Source: Anaerolineales bacterium
Lineage (GTDB): Bacteria; Chloroflexota; Anaerolineae; Anaerolineales; UBA11579
Length of the DNA: 64,000 nucleotides
Direction of reading: 5' to 3'
Assembly: GCA_025808555.1 (NCBI GenBank)
Contig: CP075526.1
Coordinates: forward strand, 1,008,712-1,072,711
This document shows positions 54,949-63,028 of the stretch, one piece after another. A program made the position numbers and the translations under genes. The notes under the pieces were generated by a model that worked only from the letters and a program-made list of their open reading frames with translations, had not been told where the DNA came from and made no database searches. The first letter of the stretch is position 1. Each line of letters opens with the position of its first letter.

Positions 54949-54982
54949 AATTAACACCTAAGTTAATTAACATATATGTTAA
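54948..54982. promoter_or_regulatory. Two overlapping palindromic operators upstream of arsR-type gene
   Basis: TAATTAAC-N6-GTTAATTA (54948-54969) and TTAACATATATGTTAA (54967-54982), both perfect. They abut the start codon and overlap by three bases, a fitting pair of sites for an ArsR dimer. Confidence 0.7.
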
Positions 54983-55055
54983 ATACACGAGTTGAACGGC
55001 TTTGTCAAGTCCCAGTTATTAGTGCATATGTTCTAAATATAGTAGACTTGGCGTT

Positions 55056-55115
55056 ATGAGCATTTTTGAACGTCTGCTGGGACACATGAGCTGGGAGATG
55101 CTTACGCATGGCTAA
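55056..55115 (+). CDS. Possible 19-aa upstream reading frame overlapping radA
   Basis: ATG at 55056 encodes MSIFERLLGHMSWEMLTHG and stops with TAA at 55113-55115, eight bases into radA. TATAGT (55038-55043) lies 12 nt before its ATG. Stop-start overlap suggests translational coupling. It is short and has no known homologue, so it may be chance. Confidence 0.35.
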   Translation: MSIFERLLGHMSWEMLTHG

Positions 55116-56511
55116 AGTCCACACCCGCTTCGTCTGCCAGAGCTGTGGCCGCGCCGCCGCCAAGGCGCTCGGCCGCTGCCCGCAGTGCGGCGAATGGAAC
55201 ACGTACATTGAAGAACTCGTCGCCGATGAGCCGGCCCGCCGCGCCGCCGGCAGTAACGGCGCCAACGCTGCCGCTCCCAAACCTCTGACCCAGATCCCCG
55301 GTGGCGCCGAAAGCGAGCGTATGCCGCTCTCCATCGGCGAATTTGCCCGCGTGCTCGGCGGCGGCATCGTGCCCGGCTCACTGGTCCTCATCGGCGGCGA
55401 CCCGGGCATCGGCAAGAGTACGCTGCTCTTGCAAACCGCCATGGAAATGGCCGCCAACGACCGCGTACTCTACGTCTCAGGCGAAGAATCCCCCTCGCAG
55501 ATCAAGATGCGTGCGGAGCGCCTGCGGCCCACTCCCGCGACCGATTCACAAAACCCGCTACCCGATTCCTTGTTGCTGGTCACCGAAACCAACCTGGATG
55601 CCATCCTGCATCACGTTGAGCAGATCAAGCCGCGCCTGCTCATCATCGATTCGATCCAAACCGTCTACGACCCCCAGATCGATTCGTCCGCTGGCTCGGT
55701 CACTCAGCTGCGCGAATGCAGCGACCGTTTTCGCCAGCTTGCCAAATCCAGCGGCCTGGCCGTCTTCCTCATCGGCCACGTCACCAAAGAGGGTGTCATC
55801 GCCGGCCCACGCCTGCTTGAGCACATGGTCGATACCGTCCTCTACCTTGAAGGCGATCGCTTCCAGTCCTTCCGCTTGCTGCGCGCCGTCAAGAACCGCT
55901 TCGGTGCCACCGCTGAGGTTGGCGTCTTCGAAATGGTCGGCACCGGCATGCAGGAGGTACCCAATCCCTCCGAAGCCTTCCTGGCCGAGCGCGTCGTCAA
56001 CGCCGCTGGATCCGCCATCGCCGTCACCATGGAGGGCACCCGCCCGCTCCTCGTCGAAGTCCAGGGGCTCACCAGCCCCAGCGCCTTCGGCAACCCGCGC
56101 CGCTCCGGCAACGGGGTCGATAACAACCGCTTGCTGCTCATCACCGCCGTGCTCACCCGCCGCCTCGGCCTGCCGCTGGCCGAGCAGGACGTCTTCGTCA
56201 ATGTGGTCGGCGGCCTGCGCATCGGCGAGCCCGCCGCTGACCTGGCGCTGGCTGCCGCCATCGCCAGCTCCGCCTGGGATAAGCCCCTGCGCGCCGATGC
56301 CGTCCTCATCGGCGAGGTTGGCCTCAGCGGCGAGCTGCGCACTGTGCCGCACACGCCCTCCCGCCTCAAAGAGGCGGCAGCGCTGGGTTTCAAATCCGCC
56401 GTGATGCCGCGCCGCCTGCGCAAAAACGAAGAGCTCGCCGCCGGCATCGAGGTGCGCGAAGCCCGCACCCTGCGCGAGGCGCTCGACCTCGCTCTGCTCA
56501 AAAAGGATTAA
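55108..56511 (+). CDS. radA: DNA repair protein RadA
   Basis: 467-residue RecA-like ATPase and branch-migration helicase. It has the N-terminal C4 zinc finger CQSCGRAAAKALGRCPQCGEW, Walker A GGDPGIGKSTLLLQ, the RadA-specific KNRFG motif, and a C-terminal Lon-like domain (about 290-460). Length is normal. Shine-Dalgarno-like GGGAG lies 11 nt upstream of the ATG. Confidence 0.96.
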   Translation: MAKVHTRFVCQSCGRAAAKALGRCPQCGEWNTYIEELVADEPARRAAGSNGANAAAPKPLTQIPGGAESERMPLSIGEFARVLGGGIVPGSLVLIGGDPGIGKSTLLLQTAMEMAANDRVLYVSGEESPSQIKMRAERLRPTPATDSQNPLPDSLLLVTETNLDAILHHVEQIKPRLLIIDSIQTVYDPQIDSSAGSVTQLRECSDRFRQLAKSSGLAVFLIGHVTKEGVIAGPRLLEHMVDTVLYLEGDRFQSFRLLRAVKNRFGATAEVGVFEMVGTGMQEVPNPSEAFLAERVVNAAGSAIAVTMEGTRPLLVEVQGLTSPSAFGNPRRSGNGVDNNRLLLITAVLTRRLGLPLAEQDVFVNVVGGLRIGEPAADLALAAAIASSAWDKPLRADAVLIGEVGLSGELRTVPHTPSRLKEAAALGFKSAVMPRRLRKNEELAAGIEVREARTLREALDLALLKKD

Positions 56512-56539
56512 AAAAGGCCGCCCACGGTTGTGGGCGGCC
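56511..56539 (-). terminator. Terminator of the small minus-strand gene
   Basis: Ten-bp stem GGCCGCCCAC/GTGGGCGGCC (56516-56525 with 56530-56539), loop of 4. The T-run is on the minus strand only, so it serves the 49-residue gene rather than radA. Confidence 0.75.
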
Positions 56540-56558
56540 GGAGAGAGGAGTGGACGCC

Positions 56559-56708
56559 TTAGCGTCCCAGCACGATCAGGATGCCTGACACCAGGGCCAG
56601 AATGTTGGTGAGGGCCCCGATGTTGCCTAGGCTGACGAATTGGCTCAGGCCGATCAAGATCAGCCAGATACCCAAAAGCAAAAATCCAAGATTGCTAGTA
56701 ACACGCAT
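56559..56708 (-). CDS. Small hydrophobic membrane protein (49 aa)
   Basis: Short gene starting at ATG 56708 behind a strong Shine-Dalgarno (AGGAGG, 5 nt spacing) and followed by its own terminator. The product has two predicted helices: LGFLLLGIWLILIGLSQF (residues 7-24) and IGALTNILALVSGILIVLG (30-48). I recognise no family; similar two-helix miniproteins are common near stress genes. Strong translation and termination signals support it as real. Confidence 0.75.
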   Translation of the reverse strand: MRVTSNLGFLLLGIWLILIGLSQFVSLGNIGALTNILALVSGILIVLGR

Positions 56709-56800
56709 TGTTCCTCCTGATGAGTTTAGGCACTGTTTGCCTGTGTAAAAGAAGTAACGAGTGTTGATGGCATTTGTCGCGCCGGCATTACAATTAATAC

Positions 56801-57136
56801 ATGGACTGGCTTAGATTTCTCGTAGCCCCCTTCATCGCCCTCTACGGCTTGCTGGCCCTGCTGGCCGGCCCGCAGCAGTGGCGTAGCGGCAGCATCTCTA
56901 CCATGGCCGCCAACTCCATGATGGTCGTAGGCGGTCTGCTGCTGGTGGCCGGCTACATGGTCTGGGCGCAGTCGCCATGGGCGCTGTGGGCTCTAGGCGC
57001 CGGCCTGCTGGCCATGCACATTCTGGCTGCGGTCAACAGCGCCCACGCCAGCGGCACACCTGCCTGGGGCAAGCAAACCGGCCGCCTGATCATCTCAGCC
57101 GTGTTATTTGGGCTTGGCTACCTCTCCACGCAATAA
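56801..57136 (+). CDS. Hypothetical small membrane protein
   Basis: 111 residues with about four hydrophobic segments (near 6-22, 36-54, 56-75 and 93-108). No family recognised. TACAAT ends 6 nt before the ATG, with no Shine-Dalgarno, so the transcript is probably leaderless. The next gene starts one base after its stop. Confidence 0.72.
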   Translation: MDWLRFLVAPFIALYGLLALLAGPQQWRSGSISTMAANSMMVVGGLLLVAGYMVWAQSPWALWALGAGLLAMHILAAVNSAHASGTPAWGKQTGRLIISAVLFGLGYLSTQ

Positions 57137-57137
57137 C

Positions 57138-57518
57138 ATGCGCGTCATTCTGTCTCGCCTGCCTTCTTTCTTGTTCACCTTCGCCGCCGCGTCCGGCTTG
57201 CTGGCCAGCGTGCTGGTCCTGCTCACCAGTGGCGGCACGCAAGTTTCCGTTACCAACGGTGTACAGACCACTCAAAACCTGAGTTGGTTCCAATCTCAGG
57301 GCTGGTGGGGCATCGTCATCCTGATGATCTTCAGCGCCGCTTACATTGGCCCGTGGTATTTCCACCGCCGCGGCCAACGCGGCCTCGCCGCGCTTTTTAT
57401 CGCCGCCGCCATTGTGCTCACCGTGTTGGCCAGCTTCTCCATCGGCATGTTCTACTGGCTGGCGGCGCTTGCCGCGCTGTTGGGCGGGGCCATAATGCTG
57501 CTTCAACCTGGTTCATAA
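57138..57518 (+). CDS. Hypothetical membrane protein
   Basis: 126 residues with hydrophobic segments near 10-30, 55-72, 82-98 and 102-122, and a Thr/Ser/Gln-rich loop between the first two that is probably outside. The ATG at 57138 is directly behind the preceding stop, so the pair is co-translated. Function unknown. Confidence 0.7.
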   Translation: MRVILSRLPSFLFTFAAASGLLASVLVLLTSGGTQVSVTNGVQTTQNLSWFQSQGWWGIVILMIFSAAYIGPWYFHRRGQRGLAALFIAAAIVLTVLASFSIGMFYWLAALAALLGGAIMLLQPGS

Positions 57519-57594
57519 CAAAGTTATGCCAGTGGCTAGCCTCATCAGCGCTATGCCACTACAATGTACCCACCCCTCTTACAGGAGCACCTGC

Positions 57595-58626
57595 ATGGAA
57601 ACCACCAAAGCCAAGACCAAGCCGGCCTGGGTAGACGCGATCAAGCCCTATCAAGTGCCCGACCACCGCAAGAGTGCCTGGCAGCTTATCAACAGCCTGG
57701 TCCCATATCTGCTGATATGGGTGCTGATGTATTACAGCCTGCGCGTCAACTATCTCATCACCCTGGCCCTGGCCTTTATGAACGCGCTGTTCATGATGCG
57801 TCTGTTCATCATCCAGCATGATTGTGGCCATAACTCGTTCTTCAAATCCACCAAGCTCAACGATTTCGTGGGCGGCATCCTGGGCATCGTGTCCATGACG
57901 CCCTACCATCACTGGCGCCGCACGCATGCCAAGCACCACGCCACCGCCGGCGATCTTGACTTTCGAGGCATTGGCGACATTTACACCATGACGGTGGACG
58001 AATACGCCGCGCTGCCCTGGCACCGCAAGGTGACCTACCGCATTTACCGTAACCCGCTGGTCAAGTTCGTGATCGGCCCCAGCTTGTTGTTCATCGTGCT
58101 GCACCGCTTCATGCTCAGCAAAGATGTCGACAAGCGCGAGCGTCGCAGTGTGCTCTATACCAACGTGGCCCTCGCCGCCATCTTCGCCGCCCTCAGCGCC
58201 TGGATCGGCTGGCGCGAGACGCTGCTGATCTGGCTGCCCATCATGGTCTTCGGCTCGTCCATCGGCGTGTTCCTCTTTTATGTTCAGCACCAGTTCGAGG
58301 ACACTTACTGGCGCTGGCATGAGGAGTGGGATTACACCGAGGCGGCCCTGCGCGGCGCATCTTTCTTCAAGATGAACAAAGTGGCGCAGTGGTTCAGCGG
58401 GAACATTGGCTTCCATCATGTCCATCACCTTTCCCCCAAGATCCCCAACTACAACCTGGAACGCGCTCATTACGAGAACGAGATCTTTCACCAGGTGGCA
58501 ACGATCACCTTCTGGACCAGCTTCAAAACCATCTTCCTGCATCTGTGGGATGAGCAAACCCATAAGCTCATCAGTTGGACGGAGTATCACCGCCAGAAAA
58601 AACACAGCGTCGCCAGTGGCGCCTAA
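57595..58626 (+). CDS. Fatty acid desaturase
   Basis: 343-residue membrane di-iron desaturase with the three histidine boxes HDCGH, HWRRTHAKHH and HHVHH in order, spaced by membrane helices. It introduces double bonds into acyl chains at the membrane, probably using ferredoxin. AGGAG precedes the ATG at 57595 by 8 nt. Regiospecificity cannot be told. Confidence 0.92.
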   Translation: METTKAKTKPAWVDAIKPYQVPDHRKSAWQLINSLVPYLLIWVLMYYSLRVNYLITLALAFMNALFMMRLFIIQHDCGHNSFFKSTKLNDFVGGILGIVSMTPYHHWRRTHAKHHATAGDLDFRGIGDIYTMTVDEYAALPWHRKVTYRIYRNPLVKFVIGPSLLFIVLHRFMLSKDVDKRERRSVLYTNVALAAIFAALSAWIGWRETLLIWLPIMVFGSSIGVFLFYVQHQFEDTYWRWHEEWDYTEAALRGASFFKMNKVAQWFSGNIGFHHVHHLSPKIPNYNLERAHYENEIFHQVATITFWTSFKTIFLHLWDEQTHKLISWTEYHRQKKHSVASGA

Positions 58627-58632
58627 ACCAAC

Positions 58633-58667
58633 AAAAAAACGCCCAGCATGGCTGGGGCGTTTTTATT
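58633..58667. terminator. Terminator between desaturase and bioY
   Basis: Imperfect stem AACGCCCAGC/GCTGGGGCGTT with a short loop, flanked by A7 and T5. One bulged G in the right arm. Confidence 0.8.
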
Positions 58668-58674
58668 CTCGAAT

Positions 58675-59256
58675 TTACTTGGGCTGCTCGTTCAGCATCA
58701 TCCAGGCGGCTGGCAGCAGCAGGGCAGCTGCCAGGGCCTTGAGCGCATCGCCCAACAGGAACGGGTACAAGCCCAGGGCCAGTGACCCGCTGGGGCCGCT
58801 GAAGCCGCCCACGATCGTGGCCAGCCAGCTAATGCCAAAAAGGTAGATCACGGCATTGCCGATCACCATGGCAATCAGGGTCTTGCCCAGCGTGCGGTCC
58901 CACCCGCGCTCGGCCAGCCAGCCGACCACATAAGCCGCGGCCACAAAGCCCACCAGGTAACCACCTGTGGCGCCGGCCATGTAAGCCAGGCCGCTCTGGC
59001 CGCCAGTGAAGAACGGCAAGCCGGCCGCCGCCATGCCCAAATAGGCCAGTACGGCCAACGGGCCGCGGCGCGAGCCGAGCGCCATGCCCACCAGCAGCAC
59101 CGCCAAGGTCTGCCCGGTGATAGGCACGGGTTGCAGCGGGATGCGCACTTGGGCCAGTGCAGCAATGAACAGCGCTCCGAAAACGATCAGCGTAGCCTCC
59201 GCCAGCCAGGTGCTGCGGCTGCGCGGCAGTATGCGTTCAGACAAGACTTGTTGCAT
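58675..59256 (-). CDS. bioY: Biotin transporter substrate-binding subunit BioY
   Basis: 193-residue six-helix S component of an ECF importer for biotin. Typical motifs are RIPLQPVPITGQTLAVLLVG, GSRRGPLAVLAYLGMAAAGLPFF and GATGGYLVGFVAAAYVVGWLAERG. GAGGTGA precedes the ATG. No ATPase or T subunit is adjacent, so it must share modules such as the ecf genes at the start of the window, or others. Confidence 0.94.
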   Translation of the reverse strand: MQQVLSERILPRSRSTWLAEATLIVFGALFIAALAQVRIPLQPVPITGQTLAVLLVGMALGSRRGPLAVLAYLGMAAAGLPFFTGGQSGLAYMAGATGGYLVGFVAAAYVVGWLAERGWDRTLGKTLIAMVIGNAVIYLFGISWLATIVGGFSGPSGSLALGLYPFLLGDALKALAAALLLPAAWMMLNEQPK

Positions 59257-59322
59257 GGGCGTTCACCTCGAACCAAATGATAGCAGAGGCCGCCACCGCG
59301 GGCAGCTTCTGCTTCACTATGT

Positions 59323-59964
59323 TTAACCCTTCAAAAAGGTTATGGTGCGCTGCCAGGCCAGGTCAGCCGCCTCGGCATTGTAGGCATCCGCCCGGTTGTG
59401 CTCATAGAACCAGTGCCCGGTATTGGGGTAAATGTGGCGTTCCAGGTTGGCCGCATTCATGCAGCGCGCCGCTTCGGTGTCCTCAAACGGGTCGTTCTCA
59501 GCAAAGTGGGCCAGGTATTTGGCCTGGCTCTTGCTGACATCCGCCCCGGCCATGCCGTAGAACAGCACCACCTTGCCGAACACGTCCGGCAAGGCTTCAT
59601 CAAGCACCAGCGCATACGCCGCCCCGAAGGAGAAGCCCACCGCGGTCAATTTGTCGCTGGTGACGGCGGGGTGGTTCTGCAGGAATCTGGCCGCAGCTTC
59701 CGCGGCGGCCTTAACCGCCGGAAAGTCGGCCGAGGCGGCTTGCACAAGCTTCTCCGCCTCGGCTGGCTCACTGGCCTGGGCGCCATCAAACAGGTCAGGC
59801 GCAAAGACCACATAGCCTTCAGCCGCATACTTATCCGCCTGATCCTTAAACAGGTCGGTCAGGCCCCACCATGCGTGCAATAGCAGCAAGCCAGGGCCTT
59901 CGCCGCCGGACGGCAAAGCGAGATACCCCTTGTGCTGCTTTCCGTTTGCTTCAAAAGTCTCCAT
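59323..59964 (-). CDS. Dienelactone hydrolase family protein
   Basis: 213-residue alpha/beta hydrolase. LLLLHAWWGLTDLF lies near the oxyanion site. The nucleophile elbow GFSFGAA has Ser where classical dienelactone hydrolase has Cys, and Asp in ENDPF and His in NTGHWFYE complete the triad. It may thus be an esterase rather than a true dienelactone hydrolase. GGAGG precedes the ATG by 5 nt. A 7-bp GCGCCGC/GCGGCGC hairpin lies in its upstream region (60008-60025). Confidence 0.87.
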   Translation of the reverse strand: METFEANGKQHKGYLALPSGGEGPGLLLLHAWWGLTDLFKDQADKYAAEGYVVFAPDLFDGAQASEPAEAEKLVQAASADFPAVKAAAEAAARFLQNHPAVTSDKLTAVGFSFGAAYALVLDEALPDVFGKVVLFYGMAGADVSKSQAKYLAHFAENDPFEDTEAARCMNAANLERHIYPNTGHWFYEHNRADAYNAEAADLAWQRTITFLKG

Positions 59965-60130
59965 CGCAACCTCCAGAAAATGTTGTTCGTTTTGTGCGTG
60001 GGTGCTGCGCCGCTAACGCGGCGCGGGCCTTTGGTTACGCAAACGCCACTAACAGCCCTCAACTTAACTATCATACAAGACCCGCTTCCAGAGCCAGGCT
60101 TTTCTAAGGTTATGTCAAGGTGTTCCTAAT

Positions 60131-60159
60131 AAAAAGCCCGCACGTTCTGTGCGGGCTTT
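60131..60159 (-). terminator. Terminator of the M29 aminopeptidase gene
   Basis: Eleven-bp stem AAAGCCCGCAC/GTGCGGGCTTT (60133-60143 with 60149-60159), loop of 5, T5 on the minus strand. Confidence 0.85.
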
Positions 60160-60178
60160 AATATTGTGTTGTATTGGG

Positions 60179-61441
60179 TCAGGCTTTGTAAGCCCACTCG
60201 CCCTTGCGCATCAGCGGCTCTTTGGTGCCGTCCTTCGTGATGCCGTCAATGTCCATCTCGCCCGAGCCGATCATGAAATCGACGTGCACCAGGCTGTTAT
60301 TCCCGCCGGCCGCCTCGAACTCCTCAGCGCTCATGTTCTCGCCGCCCTTCAGCGTGAAGCGATAGGCACGGCCCACGGCAATATGGCTGGCGGCATTTTC
60401 GTCGTACAAGGTGTTGTAAAACAGCCGCCCAGACTGTGCGATGGGCGAGCTGTGCGGAACCAGGGCGATCTCGCCGACGCGTCCAGCGCCATCGTCGACA
60501 TCCAGCAGGTCTTTGAGCGCCTGCTCGTTCTTGCCAGCCTTGACCTCGACGACGCGGCCGTCTTTGAACACCATACTGAAGTCTTCGATCAGCCGCCCGC
60601 CATAGCTCAACGGCATGGACGCCTTGAGCGTGCCCTCGGCGCGGTTCTTGTCGCCCAGGGTAAAGATCTCCTCAGTCGGCAGGTTGGGCGTGAAGGTAAT
60701 GCCACCTTGCGTGTCTGACTGGGCGCTGTTCCAAAGATGCCCGGCCGGCAGCCCCACAGTGAAGTCGGTGCCCGGCGCGCGGTAGTGCAGACCGTCGTAT
60801 TGCTTCTCGTTCAGATACTTGGCCGCCTCGTTTAGCTGGGCAATGTGCTCTTTCCATGCCGCCACCGGGTCATCCCGGTCAATGCGGCACAACTTGAAGA
60901 TATGCTCCCACATTGCGTCCATCTGCTGCTCAGCCGGCAGGTCTGGGAACACCTTGGCAGCCCAATTGGGATGCGGCACGCTGACCAGCAGCCAGTTGTA
61001 GGCGTTCTTCATCAGCAGCTCCATCTGGGGCTGCATGTGCTTCTCCATCGTGCGCTGCGCCTGGGTCACCAGCGCTGCGTCCTGACCGTTGAACAGGTCA
61101 GGGTCCTCGCCATAGATGGAGACGATCGCATCGCCGTTGGCGGCATATTCATGCAGCGCACGCGTGCGCCAGGTGGGAAACTCCTCGAAGCTGTCACGCG
61201 GCGCGTGGGTAAAACGCACCAGCTGGCTCTGGTCATCATCCCAGAACACGTCCACAAAGCGCGCCCCAGCCTTGTAAGCGCTCTCCACGATCTTGCGCAC
61301 CAACGGGGCGCTGTGCAGCGGCGCTCCGCGAAATAGGTTCTTGCCACTCACCACAACTTTCTGACCCGGTCGCACGTTCAAGCCAATGTGCACGATCAGG
61401 TCAGCGTATCCAGACAGTTTTTGGTCAAAGCTCTTGGTCAT
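60179..61441 (-). CDS. M29 family aminopeptidase
   Basis: 420-residue metallo-aminopeptidase (AmpS/PepS type). Metal-ligand regions are visible: GRVGEIALVP (Glu), LFYNTLYDENAASHIAVG (His) and LVHVDFMIGSGEMD (His, Asp). The N-terminal domain has the usual LNVRPGQKVVVSG. It removes N-terminal residues from peptides in the cytoplasm. It stands alone with its own terminator. Confidence 0.94.
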   Translation of the reverse strand: MTKSFDQKLSGYADLIVHIGLNVRPGQKVVVSGKNLFRGAPLHSAPLVRKIVESAYKAGARFVDVFWDDDQSQLVRFTHAPRDSFEEFPTWRTRALHEYAANGDAIVSIYGEDPDLFNGQDAALVTQAQRTMEKHMQPQMELLMKNAYNWLLVSVPHPNWAAKVFPDLPAEQQMDAMWEHIFKLCRIDRDDPVAAWKEHIAQLNEAAKYLNEKQYDGLHYRAPGTDFTVGLPAGHLWNSAQSDTQGGITFTPNLPTEEIFTLGDKNRAEGTLKASMPLSYGGRLIEDFSMVFKDGRVVEVKAGKNEQALKDLLDVDDGAGRVGEIALVPHSSPIAQSGRLFYNTLYDENAASHIAVGRAYRFTLKGGENMSAEEFEAAGGNNSLVHVDFMIGSGEMDIDGITKDGTKEPLMRKGEWAYKA

Positions 61442-61490
61442 TATAGGAGTCCTTTACGCCGAAAGTATAAGCGAATAGAAAAAAAGTCCT

Positions 61491-61539
61491 CAGATGAACA
61501 TAGATAAACGCAGATTTTGACTTTATCTGTGTTCATCTG
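61491..61539. repeat. Imperfect palindrome of the CAGATGAACA-AGATAAA type
   Basis: Arms 61491-61508 and 61522-61539 pair over 18 bp with one mismatch; CTGCG and TTTATC motifs are repeated up to 61551. No T-run. It looks like a dispersed REP-like repeat rather than a terminator. Confidence 0.65.
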
Positions 61540-61595
61540 CGTTTATCTGCGGCTAAAATTTCCTTACATCGGCAACTGTACGCTAGAATAGCCGC

Positions 61596-62567
<972 letters not shown>

Positions 62568-62583
62568 CTCAAAGAGGAGAATT

Positions 62584-62937
62584 ATGGACGTTCGCAATCT
62601 ATTCATTCGCTTGGGAAAAACTGTTTTCTTCTGGGGCTTCCTGCAGATCGCCCTCATTGGCGCAGCTTACTTCGGCGCCGCTCCCAGCAGCTGGCACGCC
62701 TGGAGCGGCATGCTGATGCTGCTCATGCTGGTGGTCATGCTGATCCTGGCCCTGGTTGGCAAGTTGGGCGGGCGCATCATTGGCCTAACGCTGCTGGCGC
62801 TGGTCATGCTTGGCATGCAAGGCTACATCCGCGCCGACTCCATTCCAGCGATTGCCAAGGCTTTGCATCCTATCTTCGGCATTGGTGTCATGTTCCTCGG
62901 CCAGTCGCTGGCGAAACGCGCCGCGGCTGCCAGCTAG
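62584..62937 (+). CDS. Hypothetical four-helix membrane protein
   Basis: 117 residues with hydrophobic segments near 15-32, 42-60, 64-80 and 92-108. No family recognised. AGAGGAGA precedes the ATG by a few bases, and it follows dus by 16 nt, so they are co-transcribed. Ends in a strong terminator. Confidence 0.75.
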   Translation: MDVRNLFIRLGKTVFFWGFLQIALIGAAYFGAAPSSWHAWSGMLMLLMLVVMLILALVGKLGGRIIGLTLLALVMLGMQGYIRADSIPAIAKALHPIFGIGVMFLGQSLAKRAAAAS

Positions 62938-62952
62938 CTCTCAAACACAACA

Positions 62953-62982
62953 AAAAAAGCCCGCCAAATGGCGGGCTTTTTT
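62953..62982. terminator. Bidirectional terminator
   Basis: Stem GCCCGCC/GGCGGGC (62959-62965 with 62970-62976), loop AAAT, with flanking A6 and T6. Confidence 0.9.
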
Positions 62983-63003
62983 ATATTTACAGGCATTCAG
63001 TCT

Positions 63004-63025
63004 AATACTCTATTACTAGAGTATT
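63004..63025. repeat. Inverted repeat AATACTCTA/TAGAGTATT
   Basis: Perfect 9-bp arms with loop TTAC just beyond the P-type ATPase stop. No T-run, so its role is unclear. Confidence 0.45.
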
Positions 63026-63028
63026 TGA

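Noticed and set aside
61491-61539. Palindrome as terminator of dus or the M29 gene
   Set aside because: No T-run and it lies between divergent gene starts.
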